From Rhizophlyctis rosea (lineage: Eukaryota; Chytridiomycota; Chytridiomycetes; Rhizophlyctidales; Rhizophlyctidaceae), in assembly GCA_027596075.1 (NCBI GenBank), contig JADGJC010000525.1, positions 1-20,283 of the forward strand: a stretch of 20,283 nt of DNA. Direction: 5' to 3'. Every line of letters begins with the position of its first letter. Position 1 is the stretch's first letter. Positions 1-9,924 of the stretch are shown here, piece after piece. The notes beneath the pieces were generated by a model. The model saw nothing but the letters and a program-made list of their open reading frames with translations, did not search any database and was not told where the DNA came from. The position numbers and the translations under genes were made by a program.

Positions 1-1247
1 CCCCCCCAAATAGGCGTCTTAATGACCAGACTCTGCAAAGTACGCAGGTTATCAAAGCACAGACTAAAGCGCACATGGTGTAAGCAATCAGAATCACTGT
101 GAAAAAAAAGGGAATTGCAATTCGGAATCCCGGATGACGGATGGGCTCGCTGAACAAGCCCAGTGCTCTCTTTTGAGAACTCAATGCCCTGGGAATGCAT
201 TTGAACTGACAAAGAAGGGAATGATCGTGACATTGCACATTGGCAAAAAAGCAAAGCAATCATCATGGATCGCACAGTGAAGTAGAACGCTCTCCGTGAC
301 CTACTTCCACGCGATCCATTCCACTATCGTTCAAACTTTTTTCCTGTGTATACCCGCTGGGACGAATGCCCTTACCAGCGTCGAAGCCTTCCAGCGTCCT
401 CAGACCATTCGATCTTGATGGGGAGAAAAAAGATTCCGCAGGTCCGCATTCTACATCTTTGTTGCAACCAAGATAGAGACATCGAAGAGCTCCTTGGACT
501 ATCCAAAAGTTGTCCATTACTATTTATGCGGCAATACTCACATGGACGTGGTCGAAGGTGTCAGAGGAGAAAGGGAAAACCCGTACATTGGAATGGCCTG
601 ACGGGATGCAATATTGTGATTCTTCTTGGGGTTTCAATTTCAGCAGTGAGCTTCTTCGAAGCTGATGCGAGCAAGCACATTAGTACCCCTCGACGTGCTA
701 ACGAATTTGACCGTATGATGTCAGGTCATTGGATTCCGGAAGGACTAAAATTGATCTGAACAACACATGTAGCGCTCGGCATTGTCTGGTTCATTGACAG
801 TCTACCTGTCAAAATTCGTCGTTAGGTATTACACTGTCTTTTTTGCACTTCCAGCAAACTTATTACTGTTATGTTCGGAAAGGGATTGTTTACATGATGG
901 CGTAAGCAGGCCCGAGATCACGCAGAGCTGTCAGAAGGACCCTGAAACACCGAAAATCTCCGATCGCCAAACCTGGGGAATCTGGGAATGTGAATCCGGC
1001 ATTGGAGGTCGCATCCCATAGCTGCGCAAAGATTGAAACAAGGTTGTGAATTTGACGATCAATCCATATTGCATCACAGGCACAGGCAGGGCCATTTGTA
1101 CGTAAACGGTATGTAAACCCGCCTGAAACAAAAAAGAGAGCGAAAGTGTGCTCGCCTTTTCTCTTCTTGCCCAATTGTTATGCGCTTCCGAACATTATTG
1201 AGGGTTTTTACGATTAGCGCCTCTTTCTCCTTCGAACAGAAGCAAAA
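1..1247. other. Intergenic stretch, no convincing gene
   Basis: No exon chain or recognisable domain was found. The longest plus-strand open frame (346-759, 137 codons) has mixed composition, no low-complexity or domain signal, and competes with an 84-codon minus-strand frame (263-517), so neither is called. The last 100 bases before 1248 are the probable promoter and leader of the F-box gene and include a pyrimidine-rich tract (about 1218-1235), a common feature ahead of fungal transcription starts. The window opens with a run of seven C. Confidence 0.5.
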
Positions 1248-2672
1248 ATGACAACCACCCACACAACACACCACCCACCACCCCTCCTAACATCCCTCCC
1301 CGTCGAGCTCCAAACCCAAATCCTCAGCCACCTCTCCACAACCCACCCCCGCTCCCTCCACTCTGCAATCCTAACCTCCCGCTCCCTCTTCCGCTGCGGT
1401 ATCGAACAACTCTGGCACGCACCACGCATAGGTCCCGGCGTGCGCGTCCGAGTATGGAAGGAATTCGTGAAAGTGTTTGAAAGGGCTGGACCGGGGAAGG
1501 GGAGTGGAGTGGATTACAAGCAGTTTGTGATGGTTGTTGAGGATGTTTGGTTGTTTGTTGGTGGAGATGATGCGGGGGATGAGAGTGAGGGTGAGGTTGC
1601 GAAGGCTGCGGAGGGTGTCGGGAGATTGAGTTTGGGCGAGATGAACAAAAGTAGTGGAGGGAGTGGTGAAGTGGGAGATGTTGGACTCGGGAAGAAGGGT
1701 AGGGGGCTGAAGAAAGTGCCAATCAACCGGACGTCCTTTCCACGATACAGCCTACATCATTGCTTAGCACTAATGATGGAGCGATGCCCAAACGTGCACA
1801 CCTTACGGCTACATTTTCATACGGAGAATATGGCGAAGCTTCCATGGGCGGCTTGTGTTGGGAAACTGCAGCACTTGGAGTTGAAGATGAGGGTTGTTGA
1901 TTCTACTCTGAAGAGCATCTTTGAGGGCATGAGGAAGAATGAGGATAAGGCGACATCGTTGCCACCAGCGCCCCTGAACGACACGTCTTCAGCACCGCAC
2001 ATGAAATCCCTCATCATCACGTGGTCAGAACTGACCGCCGAATCGATGGCGCTCATCGCCAAACATTGTCCGTCTCTCGCCAAAATATCCATCAAACTCG
2101 TCACACCACCTCGCCCATACTACAACCCAAACATCGTATCCGCATCGCAACACCCCGTCAACGACGCCACTCTCATCTGCCTCGCGTCCCTCCCCCACCT
2201 CACCTCCTTCAACATATGGCCCTTACCCGACATAACAACCGCCCTCCTCAAAACCTTCGCCACCCGCACTCCCCACCAAACCCCCCTCACCTCCCTCACA
2301 ATAACCCTCTCCTCAACCACCAACATAACCCTCCCAACAATCCTCACCCACCTCCCCACCTTTCCCGCCCTCCAAAACCTAACCATAACCGCCCGCACAG
2401 AATCAACAACAGCCCCAATACCCCTCCTCGACAAAACCATCTCCGAATCCGCTGTGCTTAAAATACCGAAATGCTGCCCAAACCTCAAGCGGGTATGTTT
2501 GAAGCATTTGGATTTCGCTAGAGTCGGGGAGGAGGGGTTCACGACGTATTATGGTGTGTTGGGGACGCCGTGGTTGGTGGACGCCTTTAGGGGAGTGTTT
2601 AGCAAAATGTGGCCCGATGTAAACTTGGTATTAGAGTATGGTGGTGGCGGTGGAAGGGCTAGTGGGTGGTAA
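1248..2672 (+). CDS. F-box / leucine-rich-repeat protein
   Basis: Single-exon gene of 474 codons. An F-box lies at residues about 13-50, with the usual pattern LTSLPVELQTQILSHL, then a leucine/serine stretch and an LW pair near residue 55. F-box proteins bind Skp1 in SCF ubiquitin ligases and choose substrates for degradation. The rest shows irregular leucine-rich-repeat-like segments (CPNVHTLRL, LQHLEL, MKSLIIT, CPSLAKISI, LPHLTSFNI, LQNLTI, CPNLKRVCL), the usual substrate-recognition part of FBXL-type proteins. Residues about 95-150 are a Gly/Ser/Lys-rich, probably disordered linker. The ATG at 1248 gives the complete F-box and follows an A-rich context (gcaaaaATG). The 3' end faces the receptor gene, 212 bp away. 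Oddity: base composition flips strand bias inside the gene (see findings). The substrate cannot be named. Confidence 0.85.
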   Translation: MTTTHTTHHPPPLLTSLPVELQTQILSHLSTTHPRSLHSAILTSRSLFRCGIEQLWHAPRIGPGVRVRVWKEFVKVFERAGPGKGSGVDYKQFVMVVEDVWLFVGGDDAGDESEGEVAKAAEGVGRLSLGEMNKSSGGSGEVGDVGLGKKGRGLKKVPINRTSFPRYSLHHCLALMMERCPNVHTLRLHFHTENMAKLPWAACVGKLQHLELKMRVVDSTLKSIFEGMRKNEDKATSLPPAPLNDTSSAPHMKSLIITWSELTAESMALIAKHCPSLAKISIKLVTPPRPYYNPNIVSASQHPVNDATLICLASLPHLTSFNIWPLPDITTALLKTFATRTPHQTPLTSLTITLSSTTNITLPTILTHLPTFPALQNLTITARTESTTAPIPLLDKTISESAVLKIPKCCPNLKRVCLKHLDFARVGEEGFTTYYGVLGTPWLVDAFRGVFSKMWPDVNLVLEYGGGGGRASGW

Positions 2673-2884
2673 TGTCTGAAGGATTTGGGTTCAACGTATG
2701 AACCGCGATGCATCATGGAGAGTGAAAATACTATCCACATTGCAAAATGCTCCACTTTCGCCTGCATGGGAGTGGGTGTAGTTTTCAAAATTTGTACCAC
2801 AGGTTCGCGTCTCACAGCACATTCATGAACTGCCAACACACAGTCAGGAGTGGAGCCATTATCTATATTATGTTGAGGTACACG
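2673..2884. other. Shared 3' region of two convergent genes
   Basis: The 212 bp between the stop of the F-box gene (+) and the stop of the receptor gene (-) must hold both polyadenylation regions. It is AT-richer than its flanks (for example 2862-2878, tatctatattatgttga), but no canonical AATAAA is clearly placed for either gene. Confidence 0.5.
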
Positions 2885-4503
2885 TTACATACACGTGCCC
2901 AAGCCCCCAGGCATATCCCTCTCATCAAATAAACTCCGCACACCCAATGAAGCGCTCAAGTCAGTCTGACTTCTTGACGGTCTAGAATGCAACTTCTTCC
3001 TTGATTGGTTCGGGTCGCTATCAAGACTATCAACCGTCGGCCCCACCACAGAAGATTTCGATGGCGACGTTACGGATCTCGTTTTATCAATTTCCAAAGT
3101 TGTTGAAACGAATGAGGGTTTGGCGGAGCTGCGCACGGCGTGGGGAGCACTGGCTGTTGTTCTGCTGTTCACGGGCGACACGTGCATGATGTCGTAGGCG
3201 ATTAGGAGTTTGGGGATGGCGAATGTGCAGGTGGAGCCGACTGTCGCTACGAAAGTGCCAAGACCGATCAAGAGAAAGCTGTGGAAGGATAGAGTGAACA
3301 AGGTTGGCCCAATCAATTTTGGGTAATCGCAAAAAAGTGAATCGAAACCACATACGCAGTCTCTTGCGAATCGATGATGCTAAGGACTGGGACAATGATG
3401 ATTGTCACCACGGAAATAAGCGCAATGGCGGAGACCGTGAAAGTGTTCTCGTTGAATTCTGCGGACGCAAAAATTTGGGATTTTATCCACCAAACTCAAA
3501 ACTTCACTAGTAGTCACTTACGAGAGGCGACACCACGGGTACGGTAAGCGAAAACACCAGCCGCCAAAATGAGGAAAGCGTTATACTAGTGGACGGTAAT
3601 GAGACGGGAACTTCTCCGTCAGAACACATGATCAAACGCAAACGAAATCAGCAAATCATTCTGACTCACACAATAGTACAAAACAGTCGGGACGCGATGC
3701 ACGACAGGGCAAGCTTCAACGCTCAACTGAACATCAGTCAACGCAAGCTGAATTGTTTGCCACCTCGAATCATCCGTAATCCAAAATTGATACATCTGAC
3801 AACCACACAAAGAGGCCTATCAGCACCTCGTGCCTCAGTGCCGGCAAAATGTCACAATTCTAACCAGCGATATCAGAAAATTTGGCGCGACGGCCCCACC
3901 GATCAACAGATACAATGAGTGACTCGAAAACTTATATCCAGGCAATTGATTTCTGAAAATACGATCAACCCGGAAGGACTTGGCTGCCAACGAGCCTAGC
4001 ACCATAGAGAATCCATGCGAGAAAAACCAATCTGTGAGGAGTGAAGGAGGAGCATGAGGTCTTCACAGTAAGATCCTCTGGCGAGCGACAGCACACAACT
4101 GACATGTTCCAAAGCATGGACCCCATCCAAGACTCGCACTAAAATTGACTCGACAAATCACAGAAATCATGGTAAGACACCCTCCTGTTGATGTCAAAAA
4201 GTTCATATTCTGGATGCCAAACAGCTACCAATCAAATCCTCACGTACCAGCAAAAATGAGTAAACTCGGCAATTGGCTAGCCGCTCGAACCACAGGGCTA
4301 TCCTTTTTCCAAATGAAGCCACCTGCAAGCACGACCTCAATCACCAATCCGATAATCGAAAGGACCAAGAGCGCTCTCCCGGTGGAGGAACTCGAGCTAA
4401 CGTAAGGAGCGACAACGGCGTCTTGCGCAACCGATGGTAGAGGCATTGCGCCGGGGACGTCTGTTTGGCATGTCTCGTTCTGGAGGTGTATAGCGTCAAT
4501 GGA
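2885..4503 (-). other. Receptor exons 23-29: seven-helix core and C-terminal tail
   Basis: Exons 4503-4248, 4138-4067 (uncertain), 4031-3865, 3795-3670, 3585-3522, 3458-3356 and 3278-2885. TM1 is at about 4374-4309 (ALLVLSIIGLVIEVVLAGG), followed by SPVVRAAS, the usual class C TM1-TM2 loop. TM3 (WFFSHGFSMVLGSLAAKSF) is at about 4029-3970, TM4 at 3918-3865, TM5 is split across exons 26/27 (about 3690-3540), TM6 is at 3435-3373 and TM7 at 3277-3215. The TM4-TM5 loop contains EACPVV, whose cysteine is the likely partner of the TM3-side cysteine. The tail is rich in Ser, Thr, Lys and Arg with no membrane segment and could be phosphorylated. TM2 is the weak point: the phase-correct exon does not look membrane-spanning. 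Confidence 0.75.
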
Positions 4504-7500
4504 CTGAAGGGGAATTTGCACATGTATTTGTCATTCGAGATTTGCCACGAGGACGGCGCAATACTCACATATCCCGTCTTCCAATCATACACGACGTTCA
4601 TTCTGTTAGTTTCCGGATTGAAGGTGAGTGATGGAGACATGTCATTTTGGGTACAGAGGGGACGAGTTGCCCAATTGATGATCTAACATTCTTGTTATGA
4701 ACACAAAGTCATGGCGTAGACAAATCCCGAGTTGTTGAACTAACCCTGCATGCTCTAGCCATTGCTTCCGCCGCTGTTGAGTTCTGCTCGAAGGTATTAG
4801 GTTTTGTCGAGAGAGATCTTTACGAATCAACAACACCAACCTTGAAGCGGATCTCATCAAACGCTAACGCCTACATTGCAGATGGTTGGTGTATTGATAC
4901 GGCACGAGATCACTTTTTCAAGAAAAAGCAACGCACCATGGGATTCAACGGGAAATATTCCTGCCAACTAGGACTCTGCGCAGCGGGATATCCTGGGAAG
5001 ATTGCGCGATCTGTACAGCAGAGCTGTCAGCCAAAAAAAGCGAGAACCTATGATTTGATGTCTTCCGGCGTATTCACCTAGCAGATGGTAAATCTTCGCC
5101 TGCCGAGCTGAACTCTGAATAAACAAGAAGGTAAGGATTGTTCTGAACTGCACGCAACGTCATGACTTTGCCTCACCTGATATTCAGGTGTATTTTTGGT
5201 ATCCTTGTACGCCGACGTCCCCATTCCCGTATTGTAATTCACCGCCTGATTGACTTGCAGCCGCTCATTCAGTGCAATAACTTCAACAAGAGCTTCGTAA
5301 GCCAGTAAGGGGTTGCGTGACTGGGGCGGTATGCCCGCAAAGTTTCCCCAAGCTTTTACGCTAGACATTGGTGGGTAGATGTAATCCTGTATTGTTCAGC
5401 ATTGTTACCTTGCAAAGCTTTCACAATGAACCCGTTGTCAAGTGCAGAAACAACTCACAAAATCGCCATATCCGCTATCCCATTGGAATCCATGTTGCTT
5501 GATGTCGCGGTAGACCCAAAGCGTCTCCCAATAGCTGAAATGCGGCTCCTCCAGTGGATCAGCTTTTTTGGGAGCAAGCTTCCATGCCTCAAATAGGTCT
5601 CTGACAGTATCCGGAGCGACGCGCTCTTGAAGCAGGCCTGGGTATTGAACCCATTTCACGCTACGACACATAAGTCAATCCATTGAGGTTTCCGTACTTC
5701 ACATTCACGCGATATGCTGAGCTCTCCTCGCCCGCAGCGGATTGTGAAGTGCAAAGGCGCCATGATTACTTACAATGTTTCATTCAGGGCGCGCTCATAT
5801 GCTTCATCAAGTCCGCATCTGTTGGAAAGAAGGGAGTTGCCATTAACACCTTGGTTGCTTCATTTGACATTGTCCGATAACATACCGTCCCTGGGCATTG
5901 ATCACCGTACCTAAAGATATCAGAAAGCACAGATATAAGGTTGAGCGGGAAAACAACGAGGACCCCCAAATTTTGTTACCTCCATAAAACGTTCCCGATA
6001 TCACCGCGTACTCAGTATCCGCCTGCCACCATGTGGGTAAACTCCACAAATTATAATATCCTACGAATATATGAGAGGACGGAAACTTCAGAGAATCACC
6101 CATCAGCATAACATCATAAGACACGGACCTTCGTTCCACATGATCTGTAAGTATGTATTGAACATAGTCATATTCCATGACTTCTCTTGTGGCCAATCCT
6201 CAAGCGGCGGCGGCAACTTCATCCAAGCATATTCCGGTTTCTGCCGTAGGCTCAATATGGTCGTGATGTTGACCTTCATCATCGTGACCGAAAGCGATAC
6301 AGGAATAGCGTACAACTCGTTGTTCACGGTTGCGTGGATATGGGGTGCAGCTTCCATCTGTAGATAGGACAGAGGTTCATTTCAGCGTTCGGCGCCAGAC
6401 GACTTGTTTCTGTCATTCTTCACTTACCGCTTGAGATACGTCAAATCTGAATTTCAGATGTTGATAAGGATTTGAGGAAGGAGAGCACGATCTGGTCAGG
6501 CCCGGACCGCAGTGAACTGCACGAGAAATCCACCTACCCTGTCTTCTTGAAGTCTGTAAACGAACACTTGACATGAGTTTACTACTCTCTGACAACGAAC
6601 AGCAGTACATTCTTACATGCGAGCGAGGAATTTGCTGGCAAATTGGTGATTTTGGATCAATAGGTCAATACCGTCAGTTACTAGGTAAAAATCGGCTCCT
6701 CATTGATGAGCGGAAAAAATGGCATCTTTCTTACTTAGTGCCGATAGCATGCCCCTTCTCTCACGGAAGTATCCGAATTGCTTGTCTTCAAACCAGATAT
6801 GGTCTTTGAAAGTGAAAATTCTGTCAGATCCACATTGAAAATGAAAGTTCATCGGATATAAGGTTGCGCATTACCGGGACAATCCCAATCGTAATACTCT
6901 CCAGTGCAGTTGATAGAAACACGGTTGAGCCATGGATATTCCGTGAGATCTCCTCCCGACCCGTCTGAAGGCAATACATGTCAGAATGGCATTTCAGGGA
7001 CAAACTCTGTGGAACGTACCACCCGAGAAAGTATTTGGAATCCTGGTGCGGACAATCCATGCAACAGTGTCCAGCCCATTTTCTCGGCGAGATTTGATCC
7101 ATGTTGCGTAGGCGCCTAATACATGTGGCTAACAATGAAGATTGAATGAATTAGCAACGCAAGGACTTATTCTGGCCAAAACTTGAGACTCGACCTTTCA
7201 CATCCTTTTCCACGACTTACCAAATCTTCTCTTACGATAGGTATCCATGCAACCATGGTAAGATTCGCTTGCGTCGTATTGCCAATTACAAAGTAGTCCG
7301 CGTTGTGCAACGCACATCCCCAGATCGGATGCGGAACCAATTTACCATACAACGGTCTTGTCTGTCATGTGCCGATGAGCGCTCCGGAGCTGTTACATTT
7401 TTCCAAACCTTATAAACTGCTCATCACTCACCGCTTTATATGCGTCATAATACATATAATTGTAATTCATCCACGTCACGGTGGTGCTCATGTCCATCTC

Positions 7501-8794
7501 TACTGGTCCTCGGTTGGTACTGAAAAGAAGGGAAGATAAATGCTGTCAGAAACGACAGCAGATAGGCATCATTGCTTCCGCTGTATGAACTCACTCACGA
7601 TACGGAACAATCATTACATCAGCAAGGTCATCATCTAGTTTTTTCAACCAAGATTAAAACAGAGAGAATGCCAAAAGCGACGGAAAATCACAGTAAAGCC
7701 GACATACATGGTCGTACGCTGTAATCCAACGAGTCGACTGCACAAATCCACTGCGCTATATTTCCAGAATCTTCAGGGGACCATGTGGAGGAGGTTTGAT
7801 TCAGTGTCAGATATTGAAGGAAGGGATCGATAGGCGGTGGCGCGGGGGCAACTGGAAGGTTTGGAGTGGGAAGATTGTTCAAGTCTCCCTATACAGTCGA
7901 ACCAAGGCTCATTTGTAAATAGTTTGCCACACAATCAGGGCAGTTTGTAACAGGCATACCTCTCCCAAATAAGCGCAAAACCTCAACGGTGTTGGCTGAC
8001 GATGGAAATGAGCAGTGTAAATACTTGAATGGCTTTGAAGGACATTGTGCTTGCAACATTCGGAAACCAGGCTGTGTACTCACCGTCGGCGACTGCACTT
8101 GTATGTCAAAAAGATTGATACCTTTGGGTGTATTCACCTCTACCGGCGTCAGTGGAATAACAATTTTGTTCCACTCTCCCACAGTGAGAGCGTGGCCAGC
8201 GCGGTCCTGCAAAGCGTGTGTGGGTCCTTGGACGCTGATTCCTCCCCTTAGGGAGCGAAAGAATGCTTGGTAGGTGCCCACATCTTGACCGTCGCTGACG
8301 TTGAGGGGCTAGTAGCGTATACGGGAAAAGAGGTTATGTTATGCAGTGCGCAAGACCGTTAAATTTCCCAGCATTATCACCATCGGTGCCATGAATAGCT
8401 CTCATACATCTTCCGCCACGAGTCATCCGGTCAGATCAACCCAGCCATGCCACATATTGAACCTCACCTTGATGTAAATCACGAACGCGTGATAATACGC
8501 TTTAGCATCCACGGTCCACGATCCCACCCAGTTCGCAATGACAAGCTCGTCATAATATGCAGTCGGGGTCCACTCAAACACCGGAAGCAATATATTATGC
8601 GATTGGATATCATCCGGGAGTTGTTGCGATGCCGTTACGTTGACTACTGTTCCCCCTCCCCATGATTGAATCTGCAGGCCCCCACCCGCGTCAGGATCTA
8701 TTACGGTAAATTGCGCCGTGCACAGGTGCGAAATCGTCAGGATCAGGAAGTCGGTGCATAGGTGTGCGACCCATTGATGTATTCTTGGCAGCAT
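2885..8794 (-). CDS. Class C (GABA-B/metabotropic-like) G-protein-coupled receptor, about 29 exons
   Basis: A plasma-membrane receptor of about 1,250 residues, rebuilt by following splice phase from an ATG at 8794 to TAA at 2887-2885. Order: signal peptide (residues 1-27), unrecognised N-terminal module (to about 196), long ectodomain (about 197-900), seven-helix core (about 900-1145), cytosolic tail of about 100 residues. The class assignment rests on TM5 to TM6: a YN pair, then YRTRGVAS joined to QFNEN across the exon 27/28 junction, matching the class C pattern in which (F/Y)KTR precedes FNE, plus an FAIPK motif ending TM7. Such receptors couple ligand binding outside to heterotrimeric G proteins. 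All but one of 28 introns are 54-159 nt with GT-AG ends, and nearly all phases agree. Two conflicts (near 6160 and 4032-4138) leave open whether it is functional. Exon coordinates are in the three sub-entries. Confidence 0.8.
4032..4247 (-). other. Ambiguous TM2 segment of the receptor
   Basis: After donor 4247 the phase-consistent path uses acceptor 4139/4138, an exon to 4067 and a 35-nt intron (4066-4032), much shorter than any other intron here. The peptide it gives is not hydrophobic. Another frame over 4138-4035 gives a better TM2 plus loop (SMLWNMSVVCC, then SPEDLTVKTSC), but it fits neither the upstream nor the downstream phase. Either two extra bases are present or the splice model is wrong. 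Confidence 0.45.
4569..7888 (-). other. Receptor exons 4-22: large solute-binding-like ectodomain
   Basis: Exons 7888-7708, 7634-7595, 7519-7432, 7361-7221, 7128-7020, 6964-6875, 6803-6735, 6680-6617, 6491-6428, 6357-5980, 5910-5886, 5818-5774, 5660-5459, 5386-5177, 5114-5078, 4992-4937, 4870-4841, 4783-4745 and 4682-4569. Roughly 660 residues. Visible segments include DLADVMIVPYRDTNRG, EYPWLNRVSINCTGEYYDWD, ELYAIPV, LPPPLEDW, CGLDEAYERALNET, ALAFDEIRFK and NRMNVVYDW, with several NxS/T sites and paired cysteines. ELYAIP and LPPPLEDW resemble elements of bacterial-type extracellular solute-binding proteins, which serve as ectodomains in some fungal and amoebal class C receptors; this is inference from pattern, not a search. 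Exon 12 (6491-6428) rests on one of several possible acceptors. Exons 14 (25 nt) and 20 (30 nt) are very short. Confidence 0.65.
6155..6175 (-). other. Apparent one-base deletion in receptor exon 13
   Basis: From 6357 the frame reads ELYAIPV ... LPPPLEDWPQEKSWNMTMF and then runs to a stop near 6106. From about 6166 a second frame reads VQYILTDHVERRSVSYD onward to the donor at 5979 and gives the phase that exon 14 needs. The exon is 378 nt, whereas a phase-0 to phase-1 exon must be 3n+1, so exactly one base is missing. No donor in the first frame pairs in phase with an acceptor in the second. It could be a true frameshift or an assembly error. Confidence 0.6.
7960..8794 (-). other. Receptor exons 1-3: signal peptide and N-terminal module
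   Basis: Exons 8794-8468, 8308-8084 and 7995-7960 (the last only 36 nt), all joined in phase 0; introns 159 and 88 nt. Residues 1-27 form a signal peptide with a Leu/Ile-rich core and a probable cut after CTA before QFTV. The mature part begins QFTVIDPDAGGG and has alternating hydrophobic residues, a WVGSW motif, and N-glycosylation sites (NVT, NVS). This looks like a beta-sandwich-type sugar- or ligand-binding module, but I do not recognise the family. It lies ahead of the solute-binding-like part, so it could be a second ligand-sensing unit. A 22-codon uORF starting at ATG 8811 overlaps the start codon in another frame. Confidence 0.7.
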
Positions 8795-9103
8795 CGTTGC
8801 GAAAGCGTCATTGGATCATCATTAATGGAAAAAGAGTCCGCGGCGAGGGTTGATGTTAGACAAATAAGTGCATTTTTTAAGATGCATGTGAATGATCGGA
8901 ATGGGTGGGATTCGGAGGGAACAGTGGCAACCGGACCCGTTTTTGAGGTGATCGGTCCGATCGTTCTTTTGTTGGAGCTGTTGTCAATCACCGCCAATCA
9001 CCACCGCATTGCGCTATCATTGATTTCGATCAACATCCGAACATTTTTGGGTGCTTTGCTTCCTGTTGGGAACCACCTAATCTCTTTCGGACATCTCCAA
9101 ATG

Positions 9104-9113
9104 CCTATATAAA
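9104..9113 (+). promoter_or_regulatory. TATA-like box
   Basis: ctatataaat matches a TATA box in plus orientation. Just downstream, an ATG at 9113 opens a 34-codon frame. The known neighbours are both on the minus strand, so a plus-strand transcript here would be new and could run antisense into gene A. On motif alone it may be chance. Confidence 0.3.
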
Positions 9114-9169
9114 TGGCTGATACATCATTTGTTTGTCGTCGCCTGCACCTGCATGTATGTGTTCACCCT

Positions 9170-9197
9170 ATTCATTCATTCATTCAGTCATTCAGTG
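9170..9197. repeat. ATTC/CAGT short tandem repeat
   Basis: Four to five tandem ATTC units followed by CAGT-CATT-CAGT. This is a simple microsatellite in an intergenic stretch with no visible function. Confidence 0.7.
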
Positions 9198-9384
9198 AGG
9201 CGATCCGATTGTGACTTTGCAAGTGTTTTTGAATATTTTGCTGATATTGCACAAGCAAGATACAAAAATCGCTTAGTTGTTCACGCATGTCTCGAATTTG
9301 CAGAGATTTTGCTCACCATTTGTCAATGCTCGCAACCACACTTGACACCCTTTCACACAGCCTGATCTCCCTAGCGGTTCTACC

Positions 9385-9924
9385 CTACTCTTCTCCAAAA
9401 CGCCTCCCAACGAAGCTGCGGAACCTGCCGCTGAAGCGCTCCACATTCAGCCCATGCTGGACAGCAACATGTTGCAGCTGGTCCATGACTCCCGCAGAAC
9501 CCTGGATATCTGCGATCAAGGTTTCCTTGGCTCGGCGCCTTGCATCACCGACTGCACGGACCATCCTCACAACCTCTCTAAAATGCTCGGAGTCAGTCGT
9601 GACACTGCCGTTGCCATCCGCGTCACCGAGATCCCCCAATGCTCCTTCGTAGTCAACCATTTCCCCTTCAAGATTAGCCAGTGCGTAGCTGGTCTTCGCC
9701 AGCCTTCCAAGGATTTGCCGCAAGTCCGCCACAATTGCCACGAGGGGACGACGTGGAGGAGGAACTGCGCCCTTTGAAGTTGACGCACCCTGGAACATGC
9801 TGGCGGTGCCCGCTTGTGGGACTGAAGTCACCAAGCCAGATGAGATCAGCGACGGGACTGCATCGCCAGTTGTTGGTTGCCCAGGGACACTGGTAAGCGG
9901 GAGCTGTGCAGGATTGAACGCCAT
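9385..9924 (-). CDS. Gene A: small helical protein, paralogue of gene B
   Basis: Uninterrupted 179-residue frame ending in TAG. Residues 1-57 are Pro/Ser/Thr/Gly-rich and probably disordered. From about 58 (RRPLVAIVADLRQI) to the end it is largely helical, closing with NVERFSGRFRSFVGRR. No signal peptide or membrane segment is visible. The helical part aligns almost without gaps to gene B. A start at 9990 would add 22 residues, but those are encoded by a 22-bp repeat read in a different frame in each copy, so the ATG at 9924, placed directly after the repeat, is preferred. I do not recognise the family. No transport, catalytic or metal motif is seen. Confidence 0.7.
   Translation of the reverse strand: MAFNPAQLPLTSVPGQPTTGDAVPSLISSGLVTSVPQAGTASMFQGASTSKGAVPPPRRPLVAIVADLRQILGRLAKTSYALANLEGEMVDYEGALGDLGDADGNGSVTTDSEHFREVVRMVRAVGDARRRAKETLIADIQGSAGVMDQLQHVAVQHGLNVERFSGRFRSFVGRRFGEE

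Larger units (their letters stand above)
8795..9384. other. Intergenic: receptor promoter side and 3' end of gene A
   Basis: About 590 bp with no credible coding exon. It contains the receptor's upstream region (minus strand), a plus-oriented TATA-like box and a short ATTC repeat, both listed separately. A plus-strand frame of 121 codons starting at 9287 is antisense to gene A and is treated as its shadow. Confidence 0.55.

Noticed and set aside
1324..1722. Minus-strand Pro/Ser/His-rich frames inside the F-box gene
   Set aside because: They reflect the G-rich sense strand of the F-box gene; the sense frame has a recognised F-box.
6241..6300. A 60-nt intron (gtatcg...cggcag) within receptor exon 13
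   Set aside because: The 60 nt keep the frame and encode family-like sequence joining ELYAIP to LPPPLEDW, so retention is the better model; RNA data could change this.
9287..9652. Plus-strand open frame of 121 codons
   Set aside because: It is antisense to gene A, whose frame has a paralogue (gene B), so the plus frame is a shadow.
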